A DNA stretch of 64,000 nt from Shimia sp047124445 (GTDB lineage Bacteria > Pseudomonadota > Alphaproteobacteria > Rhodobacterales > Rhodobacteraceae). The DNA is taken from NCBI RefSeq assembly GCF_047124445.1, contig NZ_CP138921.1, positions 1,116,001-1,180,000 on the forward strand. The letters run 5' to 3'. Of this stretch, positions 48,260-56,353 are shown one piece after another. The notes under the pieces are model-generated. The model worked only from the letters and a program-made list of their open reading frames with translations, did no database searches and was not told where the DNA came from. Every line of letters starts with the position of its first letter. Positions within the stretch are counted from its first letter, which is position 1. Position numbers and translations under genes: made by a program.

Positions 48260-48796
48260 TTAAAACTTCGCCATACACTCCTGCGCCCGTTCAATCGCAT
48301 TTTTCGGTGTCTTGAGTTTCACAGTCACGGCACGCGGCGAGCCCTGGAACGCCACAAACTCGCGGGCTTTTTCCAGATCGACCACAAATTGCGGGTTGTC
48401 AAAAACGATGTAACCGCCAGTGAAGCCGCCAGAAACGGTCTGGGACACAGACGACGCCGTGCCGGAGTAGATGTTCCCATTCACCACAATCGCAATCTCG
48501 CGGTCCCCATCCGCAGGCGCCTCGCCTTTGACAAAAGCTCCCAGATAGGCAGCGTCCTGCGCCTTGGTGAGACCCGCCTGCACCACACTGTTTTCACTGC
48601 GCCATTCAATGAAACAGGACTGCCGCGTGTTGTTCTTGAAGACCGTCCAGTATTTTGAACTCAGATAGGTCTCCACATTGTCACCAGAGGTCGGCAGTAC
48701 GGTGTCATCCGCCGCAAAGCTCATCGATGCCGTGAGAACTGCCGCCACGGCGGTCAGTCCGGTAACAAAAGTCCGAGCAGGGTTAAACAGGCTCAT
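48260..48796 (-). CDS. exported protein, unknown function
   Basis: A 178-residue periplasmic protein. Signal peptide to about residue 29 (TGLTAVAAVLTASMSFAADD), then a beta domain: YWTVFKNNTRQSCFIEWRSE, REIAIVVNGNIYSGTASSVS, GYIVFDNPQFVVDLEKAREF, VTVKLKTPKNAIERAQECMA. Two cysteines (in QSCFIEW and AQECMA) may form a disulfide. The architecture is loosely like IalB-type proteins, but the match is not strong enough to name it. ATG 48796 is used; TTG 48814 is in frame. A 286-bp non-coding region upstream contains the second copy of the 72-bp element, the likely control site. Confidence 0.78.
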   Translation of the reverse strand: MSLFNPARTFVTGLTAVAAVLTASMSFAADDTVLPTSGDNVETYLSSKYWTVFKNNTRQSCFIEWRSENSVVQAGLTKAQDAAYLGAFVKGEAPADGDREIAIVVNGNIYSGTASSVSQTVSGGFTGGYIVFDNPQFVVDLEKAREFVAFQGSPRAVTVKLKTPKNAIERAQECMAKF

Positions 48797-49007
48797 GGGG
48801 GATATTCCTTTCAAAAAATGCGATTTGGGCCAAGCATAGGCACAGCCCGTTGAAGGTAAATTTCTTGTTAGGGTAGAGCATTCCTTGCAACCGGTCCATC
48901 ACGCAGAAGGTATCCGCCAAACACTTCTCTGCGGAGAGCACCGTTTCAATCCGCTTAGCCCACCGCCCGCAGCCTTCACAAACGCAACGTTTTGCCTGCG
49001 CAGAATA

Positions 49008-49079
49008 CGCACCTCCGCAAAACAGTCGTGATACAGACAAAATACCGACGTGAAATCTGGCACAATTTGGCAGGTTAAC
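49008..49079 (-). promoter_or_regulatory. 72-bp conserved element, copy B: triple 11-bp direct repeat
   Basis: On the minus strand it reads GTCGGTAT-N3-GTCTGTAT-N3-GACTGTTT, again three GNCNGT boxes at 11-bp spacing, flanked by GTTAAC (49074-49079) and GTGCG (49008-49012) at the same distances as in copy A (2105-2176). The exported-protein gene starts 212 bp downstream. The 34-bp core (49019-49052) differs from copy A at three positions, two of them outside the GNCNGT consensus positions. Confidence 0.6.
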
Positions 49080-49082
49080 GCC

Positions 49083-50702
49083 CTACCCCAACCGCGCAAT
49101 GATGGCATCGACATCCATGTGACGCACGGCCCCGGGAAACGCCCCGCGATCGCCTGCAACGCGCGAGCTGACATAACCTTCCGCCACCACCGACGGGGCA
49201 GTTTTCATCAGGCTTGCGGCTGTCAAAAGCGCAGCCAAGCTTTCCACGAACCACCGCGCCTCCGCCTCATGTGGTAGACCCGGCCAGCGCTCAAAGTGCG
49301 CCTTCAAAGCCGCATCATACCGCGCATCTATTCCGGTCACTGATGTCAGCACAGTGCGTAATGCCTCACCCGCTTCTGGCTCTTTCACCAGCGCCCGCAA
49401 CACATCCAAACAGATCACGTTGCCAGACCCTTCCCAAATGCCATTGAGCGGCGCCTCACGATAAAGCATCGGCATCGGTGTTTCCTCGACGTATCCCATG
49501 CCGCCCAGCATCTCCATCGCTTCGGCAATCACGCCAATACAGCGTTTGTTGTTGAGGTATTTCGCCAGCGCCACGCCAATCCGCGCCAGTGCGCGGCTCT
49601 CCGCATCGTCGCGATCAAAGGCACTGGCCAGGAACATCCCGACCGACAAAGCCGCCTCTGTGTCGACCGCCAAATCGGCCAACACAGACCGCATCAGCGG
49701 TTGGTCGATGAGGCGCTTCTGAAACGCGGAGCGCGAAGACACCCACCAATGCGCTTCCTGCAAGGCCGCCCGCATCAACCCCGCCGGGGCCAACACCGTG
49801 TCCAACCGCGTGTGGTGCACCATCTCGATAATGGTCCGCACGCCCGCACCTTCTTCGCCGACGCGGTAGGCCAGCGCATTATGGTACTCAATCTCGGAAC
49901 TGGCGTTGGCCTTATTGCCCAACTTATCCTTAAGCCGTTGAATCCGAACGCCATTGCGCTCTCCTTCGAGCCAGCGAGGCACCAGAAAACAGGTCAGCCC
50001 ACCCTCGGCCTGTGCAAGCGTCAGGAACCCGTCACACATCGGCGCGGAACAGAACCACTTATGCCCGTTGAGCCGATAAGCGTCACCGTCCCTTATGGCC
50101 TTGGTGGTGTTGGCCCGCACATCGCTGCCACCCTGCTTTTCGGTCATCGCCATGCCTAACGTCGCGCCTTTTTTGCCACCAATCGGCGTGAGGCTTGGCT
50201 CATAGATACCGGAGGTCAACCGTGGCGTCCAAACCTCTGCCATGTCCGGCTGATGGCGCAGCGCCGGAACCGCCGCATAGGTCATGGTCAATGGACAAGC
50301 CACACCGGGCTCCAGCTGCGCCATGTAGTATGTCAGAACCGCATGGGTCGCATGTCCCCCGGGCTGTCCATCCCAAGCCGCCGAGGCATAGCCCGCCTCC
50401 AATCCAGCCTGCATCACCGCATGGTATCCGGGGTGAAATTCCACCTCATCCACGCGCCGCCCGGACCTAGCAAACGTCTTCAATCGCGGCAAATCCCGCC
50501 GCGCATCCTCCGCCGCCTGCCGCAAGGTTTCGCCACCCCAATGGGCCCCAACCTGCGCCAGATGATCCGCCCGTGCCCCCGCCGCCGCGGCGTGCTCTCT
50601 TAGCACGAGATCCTGCCCCCAAAGATCCACCGCCCGCTGCGGTTCAGGTTGGTTAAAAACCTCATGCGATCCTAACTGTGACACCGGCTGTGATGTGGTC
50701 AT
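49083..50702 (-). CDS. AidB-like acyl-CoA dehydrogenase
   Basis: A 539-residue flavoprotein of the AidB branch of acyl-CoA dehydrogenases: an N-terminal extension (SHEVFNQPEPQRAVDLWGQD), GMAMTEKQGGSDVRANTTKA (about 186-205), YRLNGHKWFCSAPMCDGFLT, MVHHTRLDTVLAPAGLMRAA and YREAPLNGIWEGSGNVICLD, in which the Glu of WEGSGN takes the place of the catalytic base. E. coli AidB binds DNA and limits alkylation damage; homologues may instead be isovaleryl-CoA-like dehydrogenases, and the sequence does not separate these. ATG 50702 is used. Divergent from ftsB across a 164-bp gap. The stop lies three bases from copy B of the 72-bp element. Confidence 0.93.
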   Translation of the reverse strand: MTTSQPVSQLGSHEVFNQPEPQRAVDLWGQDLVLREHAAAAGARADHLAQVGAHWGGETLRQAAEDARRDLPRLKTFARSGRRVDEVEFHPGYHAVMQAGLEAGYASAAWDGQPGGHATHAVLTYYMAQLEPGVACPLTMTYAAVPALRHQPDMAEVWTPRLTSGIYEPSLTPIGGKKGATLGMAMTEKQGGSDVRANTTKAIRDGDAYRLNGHKWFCSAPMCDGFLTLAQAEGGLTCFLVPRWLEGERNGVRIQRLKDKLGNKANASSEIEYHNALAYRVGEEGAGVRTIIEMVHHTRLDTVLAPAGLMRAALQEAHWWVSSRSAFQKRLIDQPLMRSVLADLAVDTEAALSVGMFLASAFDRDDAESRALARIGVALAKYLNNKRCIGVIAEAMEMLGGMGYVEETPMPMLYREAPLNGIWEGSGNVICLDVLRALVKEPEAGEALRTVLTSVTGIDARYDAALKAHFERWPGLPHEAEARWFVESLAALLTAASLMKTAPSVVAEGYVSSRVAGDRGAFPGAVRHMDVDAIIARLG

Positions 50703-50866
50703 TTCTGGCTCCTCCCACAGCCAGCCTGACCGGAGAAAATCGCCCTGCCAACATTCCCGTCACGTCACAAAAATAAATGAAAAAACTTGTCGTTAAGGGA
50801 TTCACACAGCGAATCACCTAAGATATAAAGAAATCAGACGGCGCAAAGCCGCACTCAGAGGCAAAA

Positions 50867-51169
50867 ATGACAGCATCATCCACCAAACCGGCCCTTGGCG
50901 CGCTTGCGTTTTTTGGCATCGCTTTCACGCTGGCAACCTATTTCACCTTCGCCGCCGTGCAAGGGGACTACGGCCTGTTCCGTCGTGTGGAGATCCTGGC
51001 GGAAAAGCAGCAGCTTGAAGCAGAGCTGGCTCTGGCGCAGGCGGAAGTGGCCCATATGGAAAACCTCACCCGCCGTCTGTCTGACAGCTATCTGGACCTT
51101 GATTTGCTGGATCAACAGGCCCGCGACGTGCTTGGCATGATCCGCGCCGACGAGCTTGTCATTCGCTAA
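50867..51169 (+). CDS. ftsB: cell division protein FtsB/DivIC-like septum formation initiator
   Basis: A 100-residue bitopic membrane protein: short cytoplasmic N-terminus, one membrane helix (LGALAFFGIAFTLATYFTFAA, about 10-31), then a periplasmic coiled coil (RRVEILAEKQQLEAELALAQ ... MENLTRRLSDS) and the DLDLLDQQARDVLGM segment. This is the layout of FtsB, which with FtsL and FtsQ activates septal wall synthesis. The position just upstream of pdhA is the common arrangement in Rhodobacterales. Two GANTC methylation sites 12 bp apart (50799 and 50811) lie ahead of it. Confidence 0.9.
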   Translation: MTASSTKPALGALAFFGIAFTLATYFTFAAVQGDYGLFRRVEILAEKQQLEAELALAQAEVAHMENLTRRLSDSYLDLDLLDQQARDVLGMIRADELVIR

Positions 51170-51245
51170 ATCCGCGAACATCCTGACAATACAGACCTTT
51201 TTCCACTCGCAACCCATGCGGTGATCCGCTACCCTTCCTGCAAGT

Positions 51246-51265
51246 ATGGTTTAATACTAAACCAT
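51246..51265. promoter_or_regulatory. 20-bp palindrome upstream of pdhA (candidate operator)
   Basis: ATGGTTTA (51246-51253) and TAAACCAT (51258-51265) form perfect arms with a four-base spacer ATAC. It lies 22 bp before the pdhA ATG. TGGT-N-ACCA symmetry is shared by GntR/PdhR-type operators, but the spacer differs from the E. coli PdhR site. Confidence 0.55.
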
Positions 51266-51287
51266 TTTGTCTTTGGGAGGAGCCACC

Positions 51288-52277
51288 ATGGCGGCAAAAC
51301 GTGCTGCAAAGAAGCCCAACGTCTCGGGCGAAGAACTCACGCAATACTACCGCGACATGCTGTTGATCCGCCGCTTCGAAGAGAAGGCCGGCCAACTCTA
51401 CGGCATGGGCTTAATCGGCGGTTTCTGCCACCTCTACATCGGCCAGGAAGCCGTGGTTGTGGGCCTTGAGGCCGCAACGGAAGAAGGTGACAAGCGCATC
51501 ACATCTTACCGCGACCACGGCCATATGCTGGCCTGCGGCATGGACGCCAACGGTGTGATGGCTGAGTTGACTGGCCGCGAGGGCGGCTACTCCAAAGGCA
51601 AAGGCGGCTCCATGCACATGTTCTCGAAAGAGAAGCATTTCTACGGCGGCCACGGCATTGTCGGCGCGCAGGTTCCACTTGGCGCTGGCCTTGCCTTTGC
51701 AGACAAATACAAGGACAACGGCCGCGTGACCTTCACCTATTTCGGCGACGGTGCTGCCAACCAAGGTCAAGTTTACGAGACCTTCAACATGGCCGCGCTC
51801 TGGGACCTCCCTGTGGTGTTCGTGATTGAAAACAACCAATACGCCATGGGCACTGCACAAGCCCGCTCCACCTCCTCACAGGACATTTACAAACGCGGCG
51901 AAGCCTTTGGCATTCCAGGAGAAATGGTCGACGGCATGGACGTTCTGGCCGTCAAAGATGCTGGTGAGCGTGCCGTGAAGCATTGCCGCTCCGGCAAGGG
52001 CCCCTACATCCTTGAGGTCAAAACCTACCGCTATCGCGGCCACTCGATGTCCGATCCCGCAAAGTACCGCACCCGCGAGGAAGTGCAAAAAATGCGTGAA
52101 GAACGTGACCCGATTGAAAGCGTGCGTCAGATGCTCTTGACCGGCAAACACGCGTCCGAGGACGATCTGAAAGCAATCGACAAAGAGATCAAAGCCATCG
52201 TGAATGCCTCGGCGGACTTCGCCAAGGAAAGCCCCCTGCCAGACGAGTCCGAACTCTGGACCGACATCTACGCGTAA
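51288..52277 (+). CDS. pdhA: pyruvate dehydrogenase E1 component, alpha subunit
   Basis: Thiamine-diphosphate-dependent decarboxylation of pyruvate, with PdhB. 329 residues: YYRDMLLIRRFEEKAGQLYG, GFCHLYIGQEAVVVGL, SYRDHGHMLACGMD, the ThDP-binding GDGAANQGQVYETFNMA (G-D-G...N-Q-G), NNQYAMGT and the regulatory-loop-like YRYRGHSMSDPAKYRTRE. ATG 51288 with GGGAGGAG upstream is the start; the open frame to 51267 has no support. First gene of pdhA-pdhB-(small gene)-pdhC. A 20-bp palindrome lies 22 bp upstream. Confidence 0.97.
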   Translation: MAAKRAAKKPNVSGEELTQYYRDMLLIRRFEEKAGQLYGMGLIGGFCHLYIGQEAVVVGLEAATEEGDKRITSYRDHGHMLACGMDANGVMAELTGREGGYSKGKGGSMHMFSKEKHFYGGHGIVGAQVPLGAGLAFADKYKDNGRVTFTYFGDGAANQGQVYETFNMAALWDLPVVFVIENNQYAMGTAQARSTSSQDIYKRGEAFGIPGEMVDGMDVLAVKDAGERAVKHCRSGKGPYILEVKTYRYRGHSMSDPAKYRTREEVQKMREERDPIESVRQMLLTGKHASEDDLKAIDKEIKAIVNASADFAKESPLPDESELWTDIYA

Positions 52278-52297
52278 ACCAACGAGAGGACACAAAA

Positions 52298-53662
52298 ATG
52301 GCAACAGAAATTCTCATGCCCGCCCTCTCTCCGACCATGGAAGAAGGCACACTGGCCAAATGGCTAGTCAAAGAAGGCGACACCGTGCAATCCGGTGATA
52401 TCCTTGCCGAAATCGAAACCGACAAGGCCACAATGGAGTTTGAGGCCGTCGATGAAGGTGTGATTGGCAAAATCCTGGTGGCTGAAGGCACCGAAGGTGT
52501 GGCCGTCAACACAGCCATCGCCATTCTAGCTGAAGAGGGCGAAGACGTCAGCGCTGTTGAGGCAGCTCCAGCAGCGTCTGATGCCAGCGCACCAACTCCT
52601 GCCGCCGAAGCCCCTGCTTCTGTGCCGGCACAAGCCGCGCCAGCGCCGGATTTGACGCCCGATTGGCCGGAAGGCACCCCCATGAAGACCCAAACCGTGC
52701 GCGAAGCACTGCGGGACGCCATGGCCGAAGAGATGCGCGGTGACGAAGACGTTTACCTAATGGGCGAAGAGGTCGCAGAGTATCAAGGCGCCTATAAAGT
52801 CAGCCAGGGTCTGCTGGACGAGTTTGGCAGCAAGCGGGTCATCGACACGCCGATCACCGAGCATGGCTTTGCAGGCATAGCAGTGGGTGCAGCCTTTGGC
52901 GGCTTGAAGCCAATTGTCGAGTTCATGACATTCAACTTCGCCATGCAAGCCGTTGACCAAATTATCAATTCCGCCGCCAAAACACTCTATATGTCCGGCG
53001 GTCAAATGGGCGCACCCATGGTATTCCGTGGTCCCAATGGCGCCGCCGCCCGAGTAGGTGCGCAACACAGTCAGGATTATGCAGCCTGGTATGCACAAAT
53101 ACCGGGCCTTAAGGTGGCGATGCCCTACTCGGCGTCGGACGCCAAAGGGTTGCTCAAATCCGCAATCCGGGATCCAAACCCTGTGATTTTCCTAGAAAAC
53201 GAAATCATGTACGGCCGCAGCTTCGAAGTGCCTGCCATGGATGATTTCACCATTCCTTTCGGCAAGGCCCGCATCTGGCGCGAAGGCTCTGACGTGACCA
53301 TCGTCAGCTTCGGCATTGGCATGCAATACGCCCTCGAAGCCGCTGATAAGCTGGCAGAAGACGGCATCTCCGCCGAGGTCATCGACCTGCGCACCCTGCG
53401 CCCGATCGACTATGACACAGTGATTGCTTCGGTGATGAAAACCAACCGCTGTGTGACCGTGGAAGAAGGCTGGCCAGTGGGCTCCATCGGCAACCATCTT
53501 TCGGCCACCATCATGGAGCGCGCATTTGACTATCTGGACGCCCCGGTGATCAACTGCACCGGCAAAGACGTCCCGATGCCTTACGCGGCCAACCTCGAAA
53601 AACTGGCACTGACGACCACAGATGAGGTCATCGCGGCAGTGAAACAAGTGACCTATCGGTGA
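52298..53662 (+). CDS. pdhB: pyruvate dehydrogenase E1 component, beta subunit, with N-terminal lipoyl domain
   Basis: 454 residues: an N-terminal lipoyl domain (about 1-80, lipoylated Lys43 in EIETDKATMEFE), an Ala/Pro linker (about 85-125) and the E1-beta catalytic domain (VREALRDAMAEEMRGDEDVY, FGGLKPIVEFMTFNFAMQAV, GPNGAAARVGAQHSQDYAAW, ENEIMYGRSFEV and the C-terminal VTVEEGWPVGSIGNH). The extra lipoyl domain on E1-beta is known in alphaproteobacteria. It begins MATEILMPALSPTMEEGTLA, nearly the same as PdhC. The stop overlaps the next ATG by one base. Confidence 0.97.
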   Translation: MATEILMPALSPTMEEGTLAKWLVKEGDTVQSGDILAEIETDKATMEFEAVDEGVIGKILVAEGTEGVAVNTAIAILAEEGEDVSAVEAAPAASDASAPTPAAEAPASVPAQAAPAPDLTPDWPEGTPMKTQTVREALRDAMAEEMRGDEDVYLMGEEVAEYQGAYKVSQGLLDEFGSKRVIDTPITEHGFAGIAVGAAFGGLKPIVEFMTFNFAMQAVDQIINSAAKTLYMSGGQMGAPMVFRGPNGAAARVGAQHSQDYAAWYAQIPGLKVAMPYSASDAKGLLKSAIRDPNPVIFLENEIMYGRSFEVPAMDDFTIPFGKARIWREGSDVTIVSFGIGMQYALEAADKLAEDGISAEVIDLRTLRPIDYDTVIASVMKTNRCVTVEEGWPVGSIGNHLSATIMERAFDYLDAPVINCTGKDVPMPYAANLEKLALTTTDEVIAAVKQVTYR

Positions 53663-54033
53663 TGAATTGGCCTAGCGTGACATTAGGTATCGCCATTGGT
53701 GCAACTGGCTTTTTTGTGTTTACTTGGGCAACAGAAGCGGCCGACGCCCTAGATCATGGTATTGGCCTAACTCATTGCCATGCGGAACAAGACGCTCTGC
53801 GCCAAGAAAGCGATGTTCTCAAAGCAATGGTTGAGCCACATTGGCTCAACCTCAACGCATCAACCGCGCAATCACAGCTTAAAGACCTTGGCATTTTTGA
53901 TTTTGCCAAAGGTACTGAAGGCTTGGCAGCTGGTCCCGTATTCTTGAGAACGGACGGCGGCATCGTCACAGAAATTCAAACCCACTGCGCACGTCTCTCG
54001 TCAAAAGACTGTGCACCGAAGGGAGATTCATAA
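53662..54033 (+). CDS. small membrane-anchored protein inserted between pdhB and pdhC, unknown
   Basis: A 123-residue protein with an N-terminal hydrophobic helix (VTLGIAIGATGFFVFTWATE, about 6-25) and a soluble part with four cysteines or histidines clustered (LTHCHAEQD, about 36-44) plus THCARLSSKDC near the end, so disulfides or a metal site are possible. GTG 53659 is an alternative start. The ATG overlaps the pdhB stop by one base, and its stop TAA abuts the pdhC ATG directly, so it is translated with the pdh complex. Base composition is lower in GC than that of the flanking genes. I do not recognise the family. Whether it is exported or an inner-membrane anchor is unclear. Confidence 0.75.
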   Translation: MNWPSVTLGIAIGATGFFVFTWATEAADALDHGIGLTHCHAEQDALRQESDVLKAMVEPHWLNLNASTAQSQLKDLGIFDFAKGTEGLAAGPVFLRTDGGIVTEIQTHCARLSSKDCAPKGDS

Positions 54034-55344
54034 ATGCCCACTGAAATCCTCATGCCCGCACTTTCGCCCACCATGGAAGAGGGCACTCTGGCCAAATGGT
54101 TGGTCAAAGAAGGCGACGAAGTGTCCTCTGGTGACCTGCTGGCGGAGATTGAAACCGACAAGGCCACGATGGAGTTTGAAGCCGTCGAGGACGGCGTGAT
54201 CGGCAAAATCCTGGTGCCGGAAGGTTCTGAGGGCGTTGCGGTGAACTCGCCCATCGCCATTTTGCTCGAAGACGGCGAAAGCGCAGATGATATCGGTGCC
54301 ACACCGGCTGCCGCGCCTGCCTCAGTGACCGCGAGTACACCTGAAGCCGTACCAAACGAGACTTCGCAGGCTCCTGCCCCCGCAGCGCCCGCCGCTCCAG
54401 TGGCCGCAGACGGGAACCGCATCTTTGCCTCACCGCTCGCGCGCCGCATTGCAGCCAACAAAGGCTTGGACCTCGCGACCATTCAGGGGTCTGGCCCACG
54501 GGGACGCATCGTTAAGGCAGATGTTGAAGGCGCAACTGCTACCCCAGCTTCTCAGCCAATGGCCACTGCGGCTAAACCTTCCGCACCGGCGTCAGCAGCC
54601 AAGCTGCCCAGCGGTCCGGACACCGACACAGTCCTCAAAATGTACGCGGACCGCAATTTCGAAGAAGTTGCTCTGGACGGGATGCGCAAGACCATTGCCG
54701 CCCGGCTCACCGAGGCCAAACAGTCGATCCCGCATTTCTATCTACGTCGGGACATCAAGCTGGATGCCCTCTTGGCCTTCCGCAGCCAGCTCAACAAACA
54801 GCTGGAGAAACGCGGTGCCAAGCTGTCGGTGAATGACTTCATCATCAAAGCCTGCGCGCTGGCTCTGCAAGAAGTGCCAGAAGCTAACGCCGTTTGGGCC
54901 AACGACCGCATCCTGAAACTGTCGCCTTCTGACGTAGCGGTTGCTGTGGCGATCGAAGGTGGTCTGTTCACGCCAGTGCTCAAAGACGCCGAGATGAAGT
55001 CGCTCTCCGCGCTCTCAGCGGAAATGAAAGACCTCGCCACTCGTGCCCGAGATCGCAAACTGGCCCCACATGAGTACCAAGGCGGCAGCTTTGCCATCTC
55101 CAACCTCGGCATGTTCGGCATCGACAACTTTGATGCGGTGATCAACCCGCCACATGGCGCAATTCTCGCGGTTGGCGCAGGCACCAAAAAACCGATTGTG
55201 AACGCCGACGGTGACCTCGAAGTCGCAACTGTGATGTCCGTGACCCTGTCCGTCGATCACCGCGTGATTGATGGTGCCTTGGGAGCGCAACTGCTCAACT
55301 CCATTGTCGACAATTTGGAAAACCCAATGGCAATGCTGGCCTGA
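54034..55344 (+). CDS. pdhC: dihydrolipoyllysine-residue acetyltransferase (E2)
   Basis: Transfers the acetyl group to CoA and forms the core of the pyruvate dehydrogenase complex. 436 residues: one lipoyl domain (about 1-80, Lys43), an Ala/Pro linker, a peripheral-subunit-binding domain (FASPLARRIAANKGLDLATI, about 130-165; binds E1 and E3) and the catalytic acyltransferase domain from about 200 with DGMRKTIAARLTEAKQSIPH and the active-site SVDHRVIDGALGAQLL (His and Asp). Starts directly after the small unknown gene. Ends at the terminator 55365-55391. Confidence 0.97.
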   Translation: MPTEILMPALSPTMEEGTLAKWLVKEGDEVSSGDLLAEIETDKATMEFEAVEDGVIGKILVPEGSEGVAVNSPIAILLEDGESADDIGATPAAAPASVTASTPEAVPNETSQAPAPAAPAAPVAADGNRIFASPLARRIAANKGLDLATIQGSGPRGRIVKADVEGATATPASQPMATAAKPSAPASAAKLPSGPDTDTVLKMYADRNFEEVALDGMRKTIAARLTEAKQSIPHFYLRRDIKLDALLAFRSQLNKQLEKRGAKLSVNDFIIKACALALQEVPEANAVWANDRILKLSPSDVAVAVAIEGGLFTPVLKDAEMKSLSALSAEMKDLATRARDRKLAPHEYQGGSFAISNLGMFGIDNFDAVINPPHGAILAVGAGTKKPIVNADGDLEVATVMSVTLSVDHRVIDGALGAQLLNSIVDNLENPMAMLA

Positions 55345-55364
55345 GCCTAGGCGTCAGACAACAA

Positions 55365-55391
55365 AAAAGGACCGCACCAAGCGGTCCTTTT
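55365..55391 (+). terminator. terminator of the pdh operon
   Basis: AAAAGGACCGC (55365-55375) pairs perfectly with GCGGTCCTTTT (55381-55391) around a five-base loop, with further T residues. The A-rich 5' arm makes it usable from both sides, for pdhC and the converging cysE. Confidence 0.92.
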
Positions 55392-55411
55392 TCTTTTTAA
55401 TCAACGGACTG

Positions 55412-56227
55412 TCAGCCTTTGCTACAGTCACCAATATCCTGATTCATATTCACAGCTGGCTGATCACAGCCCGCCTCGCCAACCACTTTGGCCGGCACAC
55501 CGGCTACGGTCGAACATGGCGGCACTTCCTGTAGCACAACCGAACCAGCGGCTACACGACTGCAATGCCCTACTTTGATGTTACCCAGCACCTTGGCTCC
55601 AGCGCCAATCAACACACCATCGCCAATTTTTGGATGGCGGTCCTCTTCTTCTTTGCCGGTCCCGCCAAGCGTCACCGAGTGCAGCATCGACACATTGTCA
55701 CCCACCACAGCGGTTTCACCAATCACGATGGAGTGTGCGTGGTCGATCATGATGCCTTTGCCAATCTTGGCAGCCGGATGAATGTCGATGCCAAAGATCT
55801 CACTGGTGCGCATCTGGATGAAGTACGCCAAATCCGTACGCCCCTGACGCCATAGCCAATTGCCAATGCGATAGGCCTGCACGGCTTGATAGCCTTTGAA
55901 ATACAGGATCGGCTGCAACAGACGATGGCACGCCGGATCGCGGTCATAGATCGCACTCAAATCCGCCCGCGCGGATTCCGCAATCGAAGGATCAGAGGCA
56001 AAGGCCTCATCCGCGATCTCCCGCAGGATCACCATCGACATCTCGTTGGACGATAGCTTAGCGGCAAAACGATAACTCAACGCGCGTTCAATGGTGCGAT
56101 GGTGCAAAACACAGGCATGCACCAAGCCGCCCATCAACGGCTCTTCCTTTACCGCCTCTTCCGCTTCTCGCGTAATGCGCTGCCAGACCGGGTCAAGTTC
56201 GGTCACTTTGGGTTGCGTCTCAGCCAT
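55412..56227 (-). CDS. cysE: serine O-acetyltransferase
   Basis: Acetylates L-serine with acetyl-CoA, the first step of cysteine synthesis. 271 residues: an alpha-helical N-terminal domain (WQRITREAEEAVKEEPLMGG) and a left-handed beta-helix of hexapeptide repeats (IHPAAKIGKGIMIDHAHSIV, IGETAVVGDNVSMLHSVTLG, HPKIGDGVLIGAGAKVLGNI, VGHCSRVAAGSVVLQEVP) with the catalytic His in DHAHS and in LHSVTLGG. ATG 56227 (GGGG upstream) is correct; the frame to 56326 lacks homology. It lies at the 3' side of the GTA cluster, transcribed in the same direction. Confidence 0.97.
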   Translation of the reverse strand: MAETQPKVTELDPVWQRITREAEEAVKEEPLMGGLVHACVLHHRTIERALSYRFAAKLSSNEMSMVILREIADEAFASDPSIAESARADLSAIYDRDPACHRLLQPILYFKGYQAVQAYRIGNWLWRQGRTDLAYFIQMRTSEIFGIDIHPAAKIGKGIMIDHAHSIVIGETAVVGDNVSMLHSVTLGGTGKEEEDRHPKIGDGVLIGAGAKVLGNIKVGHCSRVAAGSVVLQEVPPCSTVAGVPAKVVGEAGCDQPAVNMNQDIGDCSKG

Positions 56228-56353
56228 CCTGATCCCCTTTTCTCCCTGCCAGTCTACACCACCTAGGCAAAGCGCCGCAAATTCAAAGGTGTGAAGACCC
56301 CAAAAAGCAAATCGAATGAAACACAAGTTGGTGAAGCCCGGGGGTTTTTGGCC

